Source: Pantoea sp. AS-PWVM4 (GTDB lineage: Bacteria; Pseudomonadota; Gammaproteobacteria; Enterobacterales; Enterobacteriaceae). From it: a DNA stretch of 64,000 nt. Positions 8,836 to 18,130 of this stretch are shown here, in pieces (position 1 is the first letter of the stretch; every line of letters begins with the position of its first letter). Location of the stretch: the NCBI RefSeq assembly GCF_000468095.1, contig NZ_ASZC01000015.1, forward strand, positions 62,001 through 126,000, given 5' to 3'. The notes below the pieces were generated by a model. It ran no database searches, was not told the origin of the DNA, and worked only from the letters and a program-made list of their open reading frames with translations. The position numbers and the translations under genes are program-made.

Positions 8836-10344
8836 GTGGAAACCAAAGACCTGATCGTTATCGGCGGCGGCATCAACGGTGCCGGCATTGCAGTGGACGC
8901 TGCAGGACGCGGACTGTCGGTGCTAATGCTGGAGGCGCGGGATTTGGCCTGTGCAACCTCCTCTGCCAGTTCCAAACTGATTCACGGTGGCCTGCGCTAC
9001 CTTGAACACTACGAATTTCGCCTGGTGGGCGAAGCGTTGGCGGAGCGTGAAGTGCTGCTGAAAATGGCACCGCATATTGCTTTCCCGATGCGCTTTCGTC
9101 TGCCACACCGCCCGCATTTACGCCCGGCGTGGATGATCCGCATGGGCTTGTTTATGTATGACCATCTCGGCAAACGCACCAGCCTGCCGGGTAGCAAAAG
9201 TCTGCGTTTTGGCGCGGATTCGGCACTTAAGTCTGAAATCACGCGCGGATTCGAATATTCCGACTGCTGGGTGGACGATGCGCGCATGGTGGTGCTCAAT
9301 GCTCAGGAAGTGGTGAAACAAGGTGGCGAAGTACGCACCCGTACCCGTGTAACCCGCGCCTGGCGTGAGGCTGGCCTGTGGATGGTGGAAGCCGAAGACA
9401 TTGATACCGGCAAAACCTACACCTGGCGCGCCAAAGGGCTGGTGAATGCTGCTGGTCCGTGGGTTAAACAGTTCTTTGACGATGGCCTGAAACTGAAATC
9501 GCCTTATGGCATCCGTCTGATCAAAGGCAGCCATATTGTGGTGCCGCGCGTACATCGTGAAAAACAGGCCTACATCCTGCAAAACGAAGATCATCGTATC
9601 GTGTTTGTCATTCCGTGGATGGATGAGTTCTCAATCATCGGTACCACAGACGTCGAATACAAAGGCGATCCAAAAGACGTGAAGATCGACGATAACGAAA
9701 TCAACTATTTGCTGAAGGTGTATAACGCGCACTTCAAAAAACAGCTGACGCAGGAAGATATCGTCTGGACCTATTCCGGTGTACGTCCGTTGTGTGACGA
9801 CGAATCCGATTCACCGCAGGCCATCACCCGCGATTACACGCTGGATGTCCATGACGATAATGGTCAGGCTCCGCTGCTGTCGGTATTTGGCGGCAAGCTG
9901 ACCACCTACCGTAAGTTGGCGGAACACGCGCTGGAAAAACTGGCGAAGTATTATCCGAACGCCGGCCCGGCCTGGACCAAAAATGCGGTGCTGCCGGGAG
10001 GCAATATCGCCGGTTCGCGCGAAGATTACGCCGCCAGCCTGCGTCGCCGCTACCCATTTATCAGCGAAGGTATGGCGCGTCATTATGCCCGTACCTTTGG
10101 CAGCAACACCGAAGTATTGCTGGAAGGTGCACAGAGTCTGGAAGATCTCGGCGAGAACTTCGGTCATGAGTTTTATGAGGCCGAACTGCGTTATCTGGTG
10201 AAACACGAATGGGTGTATGAACTGGATGATGCCATCTGGCGTCGTACCAAACAGGGGATGTGGCTGAGCGATGCCGAGCAGGCGCGCATTCGCGAATGGT
10301 TGGCAACTCACCGCCAGAAACCGACGCTGTCGCTGGCATCCTAA
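8836..10344 (+). CDS. glpD: Aerobic glycerol-3-phosphate dehydrogenase GlpD
   Basis: 502 aa. It oxidises sn-glycerol-3-phosphate to dihydroxyacetone phosphate at the inner membrane, passing electrons through FAD to quinone. The FAD motif IVIGGGINGAGIA is at the N-terminus. The start is a GTG at 8836 (VETKDLIVIGG), five bases after the ribosome site GGAGGAG at 8824-8830. An in-frame ATG at 8785 lies inside the operator and would add 17 residues foreign to the family, and the ATG at 8831 is out of frame. The rest matches E. coli GlpD nearly throughout, ending in LSLAS. Confidence 0.97.
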   Translation: METKDLIVIGGGINGAGIAVDAAGRGLSVLMLEARDLACATSSASSKLIHGGLRYLEHYEFRLVGEALAEREVLLKMAPHIAFPMRFRLPHRPHLRPAWMIRMGLFMYDHLGKRTSLPGSKSLRFGADSALKSEITRGFEYSDCWVDDARMVVLNAQEVVKQGGEVRTRTRVTRAWREAGLWMVEAEDIDTGKTYTWRAKGLVNAAGPWVKQFFDDGLKLKSPYGIRLIKGSHIVVPRVHREKQAYILQNEDHRIVFVIPWMDEFSIIGTTDVEYKGDPKDVKIDDNEINYLLKVYNAHFKKQLTQEDIVWTYSGVRPLCDDESDSPQAITRDYTLDVHDDNGQAPLLSVFGGKLTTYRKLAEHALEKLAKYYPNAGPAWTKNAVLPGGNIAGSREDYAASLRRRYPFISEGMARHYARTFGSNTEVLLEGAQSLEDLGENFGHEFYEAELRYLVKHEWVYELDDAIWRRTKQGMWLSDAEQARIREWLATHRQKPTLSLAS

Positions 10345-10362
10345 GCCGTAAAGTCAGATAAC

Positions 10363-10398
10363 AGGCCGTAACCCTCTTCAGGGTTACGGCCTTTTTTT
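10363..10398 (+). terminator. Intrinsic terminator after glpD
   Basis: A 12-13 bp stem, AGGCCGTAACCCT against AGGGTTACGGCCT, is followed by seven T. It begins 18 bp after the glpD stop codon. Confidence 0.93.
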
Positions 10399-10546
10399 GC
10401 GCGATGAATCGCGCTGGAGCGGTCTGTAACGGCGCGATTCATCGCGCTGGCGCAGTCTGTAGCGGCGCGATTTATCGCGCTGGCGCAGTCTGTAGCGGCG
10501 CGATTTATCGCGCTGGTGCAGTCTGTAGCGGCGCGATTCATCGCGC
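10399..10546. repeat. Tandem array of five REP cores, exact 33-bp period
   Basis: Cores of the form GCGCGATTYATCGCGC start at 10399 (variant GATGAATC), 10432, 10465, 10498 and 10531, each exactly 33 bp apart and in one orientation. The 17-bp linkers are near identical (TGGCGCAGTCTGTAGCG and close variants). Each linker ends in GTAGCG or GTAACG, the usual REP head. The array lies between the glpD terminator and the iolE stop codon. Elsewhere in the window the same unit occurs as single or inverted pairs, so this copy has expanded in tandem. Confidence 0.95.
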
Positions 10547-10555
10547 GTTTTTACC

Positions 10556-11452
10556 TTAAAGACCGGTATTCTCGCGAATATATTTCCGCGCTTTCACCGC
10601 ATATTCAAACGGGTTAGCCAGCGCCGGGTCCTGTTCCGCTTCCACCACCATCCAGCCTTTATAGCCGAAATCATCGAGGATTTTGAACACCGGTTGGAAA
10701 TCGATGACGCCATCGCCCGGCACAGTAAAGGTGCCTTTCTTCACGCCATCGAGGAACGACAACGAATTCGCGCGCACTTCTGCCACCACGCTGTCGCGCA
10801 CGTCCTTCAGATGCACATGGAAAATGCGTGGCAGGTATGTGGTCAGCACATCCAGCATCGCCTGTTGCGAACCTTCTGAGTAGTAGATGTGGCCGGTGTC
10901 GTACAGCAAGCCAACATTCTCATTGGTCGACGCCATAAAGCGGTCGATTTCCGCCGGGGTCTGAATCGCCGTGCCCATATGGTGATGCAGACATACACGC
11001 ATCCCTTTCTTTGCCGCAATCTCCGCCAGCTCGTTATAGCCTTCGGCTGTCAGACGCCACTCTTCATCGCTAAAAATTGGCTTCTGCTCCAGAACCGGCA
11101 AGCTGGTGCCCTGAATACTTTTGCTCTGCTCGGAGCAACCAATCACGCGCGCGCCCATAGCATGCAGGAAGTTCATATGGTTGGTGAATTCGTCGATAGT
11201 TTTCGCTTTATCGCCATTAGCGAAGAAGGTACTAAACCAGGCGTTACAGATCTGAATGCCGCGAATATCCAGCATGGGTTTCAGCACCGCCGGATCGCGC
11301 GGGTATTTGCTACCCACTTCGCTACCGGTAAAGCCCGCCAGCGCCATTTCGCTGACCGTTTGCTGGAAGGTGTTTTCGCTGCCCAGTTCCGGCATGTCAT
11401 CGTTGGTCCAGCCAATCGGCGCAATCGCCAGTTTTACATTGTCTTTGTTCAT
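10556..11452 (-). CDS. iolE: Myo-inosose-2 dehydratase IolE
   Basis: 298 aa, a TIM-barrel protein of the xylose-isomerase-like superfamily. It dehydrates 2-keto-myo-inositol to 3D-(3,5/4)-trihydroxycyclohexane-1,2-dione, the second step of inositol catabolism. [17 protein letters not shown] is the typical IolE N-terminus; metal-ligand-like segments include [21 protein letters not shown] and VVEAEQDPA. It is the last gene of iolD-iolG-iolE on the minus strand, 12 bp after iolG. Confidence 0.95.
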   Translation of the reverse strand: MNKDNVKLAIAPIGWTNDDMPELGSENTFQQTVSEMALAGFTGSEVGSKYPRDPAVLKPMLDIRGIQICNAWFSTFFANGDKAKTIDEFTNHMNFLHAMGARVIGCSEQSKSIQGTSLPVLEQKPIFSDEEWRLTAEGYNELAEIAAKKGMRVCLHHHMGTAIQTPAEIDRFMASTNENVGLLYDTGHIYYSEGSQQAMLDVLTTYLPRIFHVHLKDVRDSVVAEVRANSLSFLDGVKKGTFTVPGDGVIDFQPVFKILDDFGYKGWMVVEAEQDPALANPFEYAVKARKYIRENTGL

Positions 11453-11464
11453 GGGAAGCCCTGA

Positions 11465-12478
11465 TTATTTGTTGTAGAAAGTCGGACGCGGTGGCATTTC
11501 AACCGCTTCGATAGCCCCGCTGTTCTGCGCTTTCAGGCAGGCATCCGCCGCCACTGAGGCCGCAAAACCATCCCAGGCAGAAGGCCCGGTCAGTTGGCCG
11601 GCTTTCACATCATTGATAAACGCCTGCAACTCCACGTCGTAAGCCTCGATAAAACGATCTTTCCAGTCAGTCAGAATGGCGTTGCCAAGACGGGCGTTTT
11701 TACGCATCTGAATCGCTGAAGGTTCCGGCAGTTTCGCAATGCCCTCTTCCCCCACCACCTCGCACTGGATGTCGTAGCCGTACGCACAGTTCACAAAGAT
11801 TTCCACGTCGATGCGGATCCCTTTCTGCGTTTCAAACAACACGATTTGCGGATCTTTCAGCTTCGCATGCGTTTTCGAGGTCACGCGCGGGAACACCACC
11901 TGCACCGTTTTGTAGTCGTCTTCCGTCAACCAGCGCAGCACGTCCAGCTCATGAATCAGGGTATTGGTAATGGCCATGTCGGTGGTGTAGTTCTCGCCAA
12001 CGCTCTGGTTGCGATGCGCGCAGTGCAGCATCAGCGGCTCGCCGATTTCACCGTCGGTGATGACCTTTTTCAGTGCGCGGTAACCGGCATCATAAGGGCG
12101 CATAAACCCGACCTGGACCAGGCGTTTGCCGTGTTTGATTTCTGCATCGACAATGCGGCGACAACCCTCGGCGCTCAGTGCCAGCGGCTTTTCACAAAAC
12201 ACCGGTTTGCCCGCAGCAATCGCCGCGAGGGTAAATTCTTCATGTGTCGGATCCCATGAAGTGACCAGCACCGCATCAACTTCTGGCGAGTTGATCACCT
12301 GATGACCATCCTGATAAACCTCGGCATCAATATTCAGACGTTGCAGCGCAGCACGCGCGCCTTCCACATTAATATCTGAAACCGCCACCACCTTCGCACC
12401 CTGTAGCACATTGTTGCAGCGGCGGATATGTTCCTGACCAATTGCACCGGTACCGATAACACCGAGTTTGAGCGTCAT
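11465..12478 (-). CDS. iolG: Inositol 2-dehydrogenase IolG
   Basis: 337 aa, Gfo/Idh/MocA family. It oxidises myo-inositol with NAD+ to 2-keto-myo-inositol, the entry step. The Rossmann motif [16 protein letters not shown] is at residues 6-21, the conserved CEKPLALS supplies the catalytic Lys, and a later [13 protein letters not shown] segment holds the conserved Asp/His region. It lies between iolD and iolE. A second inositol-type dehydrogenase (scyllo-specific) is not in the window. Confidence 0.94.
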   Translation of the reverse strand: MTLKLGVIGTGAIGQEHIRRCNNVLQGAKVVAVSDINVEGARAALQRLNIDAEVYQDGHQVINSPEVDAVLVTSWDPTHEEFTLAAIAAGKPVFCEKPLALSAEGCRRIVDAEIKHGKRLVQVGFMRPYDAGYRALKKVITDGEIGEPLMLHCAHRNQSVGENYTTDMAITNTLIHELDVLRWLTEDDYKTVQVVFPRVTSKTHAKLKDPQIVLFETQKGIRIDVEIFVNCAYGYDIQCEVVGEEGIAKLPEPSAIQMRKNARLGNAILTDWKDRFIEAYDVELQAFINDVKAGQLTGPSAWDGFAASVAADACLKAQNSGAIEAVEMPPRPTFYNK

Positions 12479-12537
12479 AATTACACCTGTAGAGTCGGAT
12501 AAGGGTAAATAAAGGCCGGAGAAGTCCGGCCTGAAGA

Positions 12538-14472
12538 TCAGTACTTACGCGCCTGTTCGATATGCGCGTTAAGGTTGTCAGCTACCTGTTGCGTGCGCTC
12601 GGAAGTGGACGCTTGCGCGACCCCGACGTGCCACCAGCTGAAGTATTTGTGCACCATAGTTTTCGGCAGCACTTTAATATCGATAAGCGTTGAGACCGTC
12701 TGCTTCTGCGCATCGGCCAGTGCGGCCTTCAGCTGCTCCAGGCTGGTGACGCGATAGGTTTTGCAGCCGTAACCTGCGGCAATCGCCGCAAAATCCACCG
12801 GAACAAAGCCACCGTCCAGCTTGCCGCCTTCCGGGTTACGGAAGCGGAACTCGGTGGTGAAGCTGTCCATACCGTGTTCCATTTGCAGGTTGTTGATACA
12901 CCCGTTGGTCATGTTATCCAGCAGGATGACGTTGATTTTCGCCCCTTCCTGAACTGAGGTGACCAGCTCGGAGTGCAGCATCATGAAAGATCCGTCACCG
13001 ACCATGGCGTAGACTTCACGCTGCGGCTCAGCCAGCTTCACCCCCAGCGCGGCATTCACCTCGTAGCCCATGCAGGAGTAGCCATATTCAACGTGGTACG
13101 AGTTGTAATCTTTGGTGCGCCACACGCGTTGCAGGTCGCCCGGCAGACTGCCCGCGGCCGCGACAATCACCGCATCCTTTGGGAGTTGCTCGTTTAAGGT
13201 GCCCAGCACGCTGCTCTGCGTCAGTACCGACTGCGTCAGGCGCTGGAATTCGGCAAACAACGCTTCACGGTCGATATGGTCGGCGATTTCTGGGATGAAA
13301 TCGTCGGTGTTATAGGTCGCGGCATACACGCGCTGCGTCTCTTTCAGCAGCTTACTTTGCGCCTGATCGATCTGGCCGCCCCAGTGACTTTCAAAGCCCT
13401 GCAACCCCTTATCCAGCGCGGTCAGCGCTTCGCGGGCATCGGCCAGCAGTTGCACCGCATCCAGCTTGTAGCTGTCGAAGTTGTTGACGTTGATATTGAG
13501 ATAGCTGACGTCCGGGTTCTGGAAAATCCATTTCGAAGCGGTGGTAAAATCGGTGTAGCGCGTCCCCACGCCAATCACTAAATCCGCTTCTTTCGCCAGC
13601 AGGTTAGCCGCCAGACAGCCGGTTTCACCGACGCCGCCGACATTTAGCGGATGGTCAGAGACAATCGTGCCTTTCCCCGCCTGCGTTTCGGCAAACGGAA
13701 TGTTGAAACGCTCAGCAAACTGGCGCAGCGCTTCACCCGCTTCGGAATATTTCACGCCGCCACCGCATACAATCAGTGGCTTATGTTTACGCGCAATCAG
13801 TGCCAGTGCCTCTTCCAACTGGGCCACCGTGGGTAGACGGCGATCCAGACGATGTACGCGCTTCTGGAAGAAATATTCCGGGAAATCCCAGGCTTCACCC
13901 TGCACATCCTGCGGCAGCGCAATGGTCACCGCACCGGTTTCCGCCGGATCGGTCAACACGCGCAATGCGTTTATACAGGCGGTCATCAGCTGCTCCGGGC
14001 GGCTGACGCGGTCCCAGTATTTGCTGACGGCACGGAAGGCATCGTTGGTGCTGATGCTGAGATCGTGGCTTTGCTCGATTTGTTGCAACACCGGGTCCGG
14101 CTGGCGCGTGGCAAACACATCGCCCGGCAGCAGTAATAAAGGAATACGGTTGGCGGTTGCGGTTGCGGCGGCGGTGATCATGTTGGCTGCGCCCGGTCCG
14201 ACCGACGAGGTACAGGCAATAATCTGGCGGCGCAGCGACTGCTTGGCAAAACCGATGGCGGCATGCGCCATACCTTGCTCGTTACGGCCCTGATGCACCA
14301 CCAGATCGCCGCTGTCCTGTTCCAGCGCTTGCCCCAGTCCCAGCACGTTGCCGTGACCGAAAATAGCGAAAATGCCTTTCACAAACTTGGTTTCAACGCC
14401 ATCAACGTTCAGATACTGGTTATCAAGAAATTTCACCAGCGCCTGTGCCGTGGTTAATCTGATTGTGCCCAT
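12538..14472 (-). CDS. iolD: Trihydroxycyclohexane-1,2-dione acylhydrolase IolD
   Basis: 644 aa from the ATG at 14472 ([16 protein letters not shown]), preceded by AAAGGATGA. An upstream in-frame ATG at 14595 adds residues from the promoter region and is unlikely. It is a thiamine-diphosphate enzyme of the acetolactate-synthase fold that opens the ring of trihydroxycyclohexane-dione to 5-deoxy-glucuronate. The cofactor motif [14 protein letters not shown] continuing to LLDNMTNG is intact. It is the first gene of iolD-iolG-iolE and divergent from iolC, with 529 bp between the starts. Confidence 0.95.
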   Translation of the reverse strand: MGTIRLTTAQALVKFLDNQYLNVDGVETKFVKGIFAIFGHGNVLGLGQALEQDSGDLVVHQGRNEQGMAHAAIGFAKQSLRRQIIACTSSVGPGAANMITAAATATANRIPLLLLPGDVFATRQPDPVLQQIEQSHDLSISTNDAFRAVSKYWDRVSRPEQLMTACINALRVLTDPAETGAVTIALPQDVQGEAWDFPEYFFQKRVHRLDRRLPTVAQLEEALALIARKHKPLIVCGGGVKYSEAGEALRQFAERFNIPFAETQAGKGTIVSDHPLNVGGVGETGCLAANLLAKEADLVIGVGTRYTDFTTASKWIFQNPDVSYLNINVNNFDSYKLDAVQLLADAREALTALDKGLQGFESHWGGQIDQAQSKLLKETQRVYAATYNTDDFIPEIADHIDREALFAEFQRLTQSVLTQSSVLGTLNEQLPKDAVIVAAAGSLPGDLQRVWRTKDYNSYHVEYGYSCMGYEVNAALGVKLAEPQREVYAMVGDGSFMMLHSELVTSVQEGAKINVILLDNMTNGCINNLQMEHGMDSFTTEFRFRNPEGGKLDGGFVPVDFAAIAAGYGCKTYRVTSLEQLKAALADAQKQTVSTLIDIKVLPKTMVHKYFSWWHVGVAQASTSERTQQVADNLNAHIEQARKY

Positions 14473-14890
14473 ATGCTCATCCTTTACATGCTGGTACCTG
14501 TGAACCAGGTACAACGCGGTTGACGTCAACGCACCGGAAATGGCGACCGCGGATAAGTGAAACGTGAGGCGATTATAAACAAATATTTTTTCCATAAAAT
14601 ACGATTACAGAAGAAACATTTCATTTTGCGATGGAGATCAAATTCAGGGATGGAACGGACCCAGACACAGGCCAAAAAAGGGGGGAAAGTGGAACAACAA
14701 TAAAGCAAAGAAGCCTCATAAAGAAATTTCATTTCACTTCAGCAGCTTCCATTATTTCTCAGGGTTTTCCTGAGAGCTGGCTCACAAGCCAGAGCATCCG
14801 TGAAACTTGTCTTGCCACTCTCCCCTGCACGCTACGTTGTTCAGAGTTTTACCTGGTTCACAAAATCGTGACAGATATTTCATTTCATAT
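14473..14890. promoter_or_regulatory. iolD side of the iolD-iolC divergent region with repeated ATTTCAT motifs
   Basis: No gene is seen in this long AT-rich stretch. A TATAAT box on the minus strand at 14572-14577 could serve iolD, although its -35 is poor. ATTTCAT-type motifs occur at 14613-14628 (ACATTTCATTTT), 14723-14735 (AATTTCATTTC) and 14874-14889 (GATATTTCATTTCATA). The same motif recurs before iolR and between iolA and the iolI-type gene, so it is probably the operator of the RpiR-type regulator at 17181. Confidence 0.55.
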
Positions 14891-14918
14891 TGAATTTGGA
14901 ATTTTTATTCCCCATACT
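14890..14918 (+). promoter_or_regulatory. Candidate iolC promoter overlapped by an ATTTCAT motif
   Basis: A -35-like TTGAAT (14890-14895) and a -10-like CATACT (14913-14918) are spaced by 17 bp, each matching consensus at four of six positions. The GATATTTCATTTCAT motif abuts the -35, a position suited to repression. The predicted start is near 14925, leaving a leader of about 77 nt. Confidence 0.45.
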
Positions 14919-15001
14919 GCGACCATAGCCAATCAGGCACCTTGAGAACCCGGAAGCACAGCGCCCGAAGTGTCTGCTTATCACAGAAGGAAACCACAAG
15001 T

Positions 15002-16915
15002 ATGAGTACACAACAGAAGCGGCTTGATGTGATTTGTATCGGACGCATCGCCGTCGACCTCTACGGTCAGCAAATTGGCGCGCGACTGGAAGATATGAGC
15101 ACCTTCGCTAAATACCTCGGCGGATCTTCCGGCAACGTTGCCTATGGCACGGCCATCCAGGGGTTGAAATCCGCCATGCTGGCACGCGTCGGGGACGAGC
15201 ATAATGGCCTCTTTCTGCGTGAAACCCTGCAACGCGTGGGTTGCAGCACTGAGGGGTTGATTACCGATAAACATCGCCTGACCGGGCTGGTGATCCTCGG
15301 TATTAAAGATGAAGAGACTTTCCCGCTGATTTTCTACCGTGACAACTGCGCGGATATGGGGCTGGTACCCGAAGATATTCAGGAAAATTTCATTACTTCC
15401 TCACGCGCTGTCGCGGTAACCGGTACTCACCTGTCGCATCCTCATACCCGTGCCGCGGTATTGAAAGCGCTGGATATCGCCAGGCGAAACGGCCTGCGCA
15501 CTGCGCTGGACATCGACTATCGCCCGGTGCTGTGGGGGCTGACTTCACTCGGCGACGGTGAAACGCGTTTCATCGAGTCCAGTCAGGTCACAAAACAGCT
15601 TCAGGAAGTGGTGCACTATTTCGATCTGATTGTCGGAACAGAAGAAGAGTTTCATATCGCCGGTGGTAGCACCGATACCCTTACCGCGCTGAAAAACGTG
15701 CGTCAGGCCAGCCAGGCGACGCTGGTGTGCAAACGCGGCCCGCTGGGTTGCGTGGTATTTGAAGGCGCGATCCCGGATAGCTGGGAGCAAACCAAACTGC
15801 ACAGCGGCGTGCGCGTAGAAGTGCTGAACGTACTGGGCGCGGGTGATGCCTTTATGTCTGGCCTGCTGCGTGGTTGGCTGAACGATGAAGGCTGGGAACA
15901 GGCGTGTCGCTATGCCAATGCCTGCGGCGCACTGGTGGTATCTCGCCACGGCTGCGCGCCAGCGATGCCGACCAAAGAGGAACTGGATGATTTCCTCAGC
16001 CGCGATCAAGAGGTAAAACGCCCGGACCTCGATACCCGTCTCAATCATCTGCACCGTGTTACCTCGCGCACCCGCGAGTGGCCGGAACTGAACGTGTTCG
16101 CTTTCGACCATCGTAAGCAGTTGGCCGATATGGCGCGTGAGGCCGGTGTCGATGAAAGCCGCATCCCGCAACTCAAGCTGCTGCTGTTGCAGGCAGCACA
16201 AGAGGCGTCGCAACAGGCCGGTCTGGACAGCAAAAGCGGCATCCTCGCGGATACCACCTACGGCCAGAAAGCGTTGAACGCCATCACCGGTAAAGGCTGG
16301 TGGATTGGTCGCCCGATTGAGTTACCCAGTTCGCGCCCGTTGCGTCTGGAGCACGGCAATATCGGCTCCCAGTTGATCGACTGGCCACAGGAACATGTGG
16401 TGAAATGCCTGGTGTTTTACCACCCACATGACAGCGCGGAACTGCGCAAAGAGCAGGACGATCTGCTGCTGGATGTGTGGAAGGGTTGTAACAAAAGCGG
16501 GCACGAGCTGCTGCTGGAAGTGATTTTGCCGGAGAGTAACCCGGATAAAAAAGAGTCTTACTATGTCGATATGCTGAGCCACTTCTATAGCCTCGGCATC
16601 CAGCCCGACTGGTGGAAGTTACCGCCGTTGTCGGCAGAAACCTGGCAGGCGGTAAGCAGCCTGATCGAGCAGCAGGATCCTCACTGCCGTGGCATTCTGC
16701 TGCTCGGCCTTGATGCACCGGAAGAGAAGCTGAAAGCCGGTTTCGCGGCGGCGGCTCAGGCACCGTGGGTGAAAGGTTTTGCGGTCGGCCGCACCATCTT
16801 CGGCCAGCCATCACGCCAGTGGTTGCAGGGCGAGCTGGATGACCAGGCGCTGATTGAAACGGTGAAAGGTAATTATCTGCGCCTGATTGAGTACTGGCGC
16901 GCGGCACGCGGTTGA
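15002..16915 (+). CDS. iolC: 5-dehydro-2-deoxygluconokinase fused to a DUF2090 (DKGP aldolase-like) domain
   Basis: 637 aa from the ATG at 15002 with AGAAGGA about ten bases upstream. Residues 1 to about 325 are a PfkB sugar kinase phosphorylating 2-deoxy-5-keto-gluconate, with the catalytic motif NVLGAGDAFMSG (Asp near 282). Residues about 330-637 form the DUF2090 domain, related to class I aldolases; VVKCLVFYHP and DWWKLPP carry candidate Schiff-base lysines. The fusion is known in Proteobacteria and is taken to give kinase plus aldolase activity, yielding dihydroxyacetone phosphate and malonate semialdehyde. No separate iolJ is in the window, which fits. Confidence 0.93.
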   Translation: MSTQQKRLDVICIGRIAVDLYGQQIGARLEDMSTFAKYLGGSSGNVAYGTAIQGLKSAMLARVGDEHNGLFLRETLQRVGCSTEGLITDKHRLTGLVILGIKDEETFPLIFYRDNCADMGLVPEDIQENFITSSRAVAVTGTHLSHPHTRAAVLKALDIARRNGLRTALDIDYRPVLWGLTSLGDGETRFIESSQVTKQLQEVVHYFDLIVGTEEEFHIAGGSTDTLTALKNVRQASQATLVCKRGPLGCVVFEGAIPDSWEQTKLHSGVRVEVLNVLGAGDAFMSGLLRGWLNDEGWEQACRYANACGALVVSRHGCAPAMPTKEELDDFLSRDQEVKRPDLDTRLNHLHRVTSRTREWPELNVFAFDHRKQLADMAREAGVDESRIPQLKLLLLQAAQEASQQAGLDSKSGILADTTYGQKALNAITGKGWWIGRPIELPSSRPLRLEHGNIGSQLIDWPQEHVVKCLVFYHPHDSAELRKEQDDLLLDVWKGCNKSGHELLLEVILPESNPDKKESYYVDMLSHFYSLGIQPDWWKLPPLSAETWQAVSSLIEQQDPHCRGILLLGLDAPEEKLKAGFAAAAQAPWVKGFAVGRTIFGQPSRQWLQGELDDQALIETVKGNYLRLIEYWRAARG

Positions 16916-16923
16916 GTGGGCTA

Positions 16924-17028
16924 CCCTCACCCTAACCCTCTCCCGCAAGCGGGAGAGGGGACAGATCGAGAGAACTTGCATATTGCACTCCCCCTCTCCC
17001 GTCTTGCGGGAGAGGGCCGGGGTGAGGG
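16924..17028. repeat. Inverted pair of CCCTCTCCC-type palindromic repeats
   Basis: The left unit (16924-16960) reads CCCTCACCC, then CCCTCTCCCG-CAAG-CGGGAGAGGG. The right unit (16990-17028) is its inverse, with CCCTCTCCCG-TCTTG-CGGGAGAGGG ending in GGTGAGGG. This family is distinct from the GTAG REP family. It lies between iolC and the iolR promoter and could fold into two hairpins or one long stem, possibly reducing read-through from iolC. Confidence 0.85.
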
Positions 17029-17065
17029 CAACAGCACGCACCACATCCCTGCATTTTGTGAGGCG

Positions 17066-17136
17066 TTTCATAAACCGATGAAATAACCGTCACGATGCTG
17101 CCAAACAAATGAAATTTTCCATCCATCTGGTACTAT
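17066..17136 (+). promoter_or_regulatory. iolR promoter region with inverted TTTCAT/ATGAAA repeat
   Basis: An inverted repeat TTTCAT-N6-ATGAAA lies at 17066-17083, and a further AAATGAAATTT at 17107-17117. A promoter can be proposed as ATGAAA (17109-17114), 16-bp spacer, TACTAT (17131-17136), so the second motif overlaps the -35. This points to autoregulation by the RpiR-type protein encoded just downstream. Confidence 0.5.
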
Positions 17137-17180
17137 AGCGCTCATTATCCAGCCACAATGTTTATTAGCAGGCCGAAGTA

Positions 17181-18023
17181 ATGACCAATAACCCCACCCA
17201 ACTGACTTTGTTACAGGACGACATTCGTCGTCGTTATGAGACGCTGAGTAAACGCCTGAAACAGGTGGCGCGTTATATTCTTGATAACAGCAACAGCATC
17301 GCTTTCGACACCGTGGCCTCAATCGCGCAGCAAGCGGATGTCCCCCCTTCTACGCTGATCCGCTTTGCCAACGCCTTTGGTTTCAGTGGTTTTAACGAGA
17401 TGAAGCAGGTTTTCCGTCAGCACCTGATGGAAGAGACGGTGAACTACACCGAACGCGCCCGCCTGTTCCGTCAGACCGCCACCGACGACAGCGCCTCTTC
17501 GCCGGAAAGCCCGGTCGAAATCCTCAACGTCTTCACTATGGTCAACAGCCAGGCGCTGCAACAGCTGGCGATGCAGGTTAACCCTGACCAGCTCAACAAA
17601 GCGGTGAAGATGCTGAATGAAGCGGAAAATATTTACATCATTGGTCTGCGCCGTTCGTTCAGCGTGGCGTCATATCTGGTGTACGCGCTGCGCCATCTGG
17701 AGCGTCGCGCGTTCCTGATCGATGGCCTCGGCGGCATGTTCACCGAACAGCTAAGCATGGTGAACCCGAAAGACGTGGTGATTGCCATCAGCTATTCACC
17801 GTACGCGCGTGAAGCGGTAGAACTGGTGGAACTGGGTGCCAAACGTGGCGCGCACCAAATCGCCATCACCGACAGCCAGGTCAGCCCGCTGGCGGCCTTC
17901 AGCGATGTCTGCTTTGTGGTACGCGAAGCGCAGGTTGATGGCTTCCGCTCACAGGTGGCGTCTCTGTGCCTGGCACAAACCCTCGCGGTTTCCCTGGCCC
18001 TGAATAACGTCGAAAAAGCCTGA
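17181..18023 (+). CDS. iolR: MurR/RpiR-family transcriptional regulator, probable inositol regulator
   Basis: 280 aa. An N-terminal RpiR-type helix-turn-helix domain (residues about 5-80, with SIAQQADVPPSTLIRFANAFGFSGFNEMK; key residues only of a longer motif) is followed by a SIS sugar-isomerase-like sensing domain (about 115-255, IYIIGLRRSFSVASYLVYAL, AISYSPYAREAVEL). Inositol gene clusters of Salmonella type are repressed by an RpiR-family IolR, so the position between iolC and the iolB-iolA block argues for the same role. The effector is likely an inositol intermediate; that is inference. The start ATG at 17181 follows GGCCGAAGTA with only a weak ribosome site. Confidence 0.82.
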   Translation: MTNNPTQLTLLQDDIRRRYETLSKRLKQVARYILDNSNSIAFDTVASIAQQADVPPSTLIRFANAFGFSGFNEMKQVFRQHLMEETVNYTERARLFRQTATDDSASSPESPVEILNVFTMVNSQALQQLAMQVNPDQLNKAVKMLNEAENIYIIGLRRSFSVASYLVYALRHLERRAFLIDGLGGMFTEQLSMVNPKDVVIAISYSPYAREAVELVELGAKRGAHQIAITDSQVSPLAAFSDVCFVVREAQVDGFRSQVASLCLAQTLAVSLALNNVEKA

Positions 18024-18029
18024 CCCTGC

Positions 18030-18055
18030 GGCTGGCAGCGAGACGCTTGCCAGCC
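18030..18055 (+). terminator. Strong hairpin after iolR
   Basis: GGCTGGCA pairs with TGCCAGCC, with an inner GCG/CGC extension closing a short loop. It starts seven bases after the iolR stop. No T-run follows, so it may be a factor-dependent or stabilising structure. Confidence 0.45.
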
Positions 18056-18130
18056 TCCCCCGCGATGGTTAGTGTGTGAGGATCGCGACCGCTGCGGCGG
18101 CGCATTCTCCCCCGTACCGAGGCAGGATTG

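Noticed and set aside
10341-10541. 66-residue minus-strand reading frame with an 11-residue repeat (NRAATDCASAI type)
   Set aside because: It is the in-frame reading of the 33-bp REP array, has no ribosome site and overlaps the glpD terminator.
10399-10546. Regularly spaced repeats resembling a CRISPR array
   Set aside because: The intervals between cores are near identical rather than unique, the period is only 33 bp and no cas genes are present.
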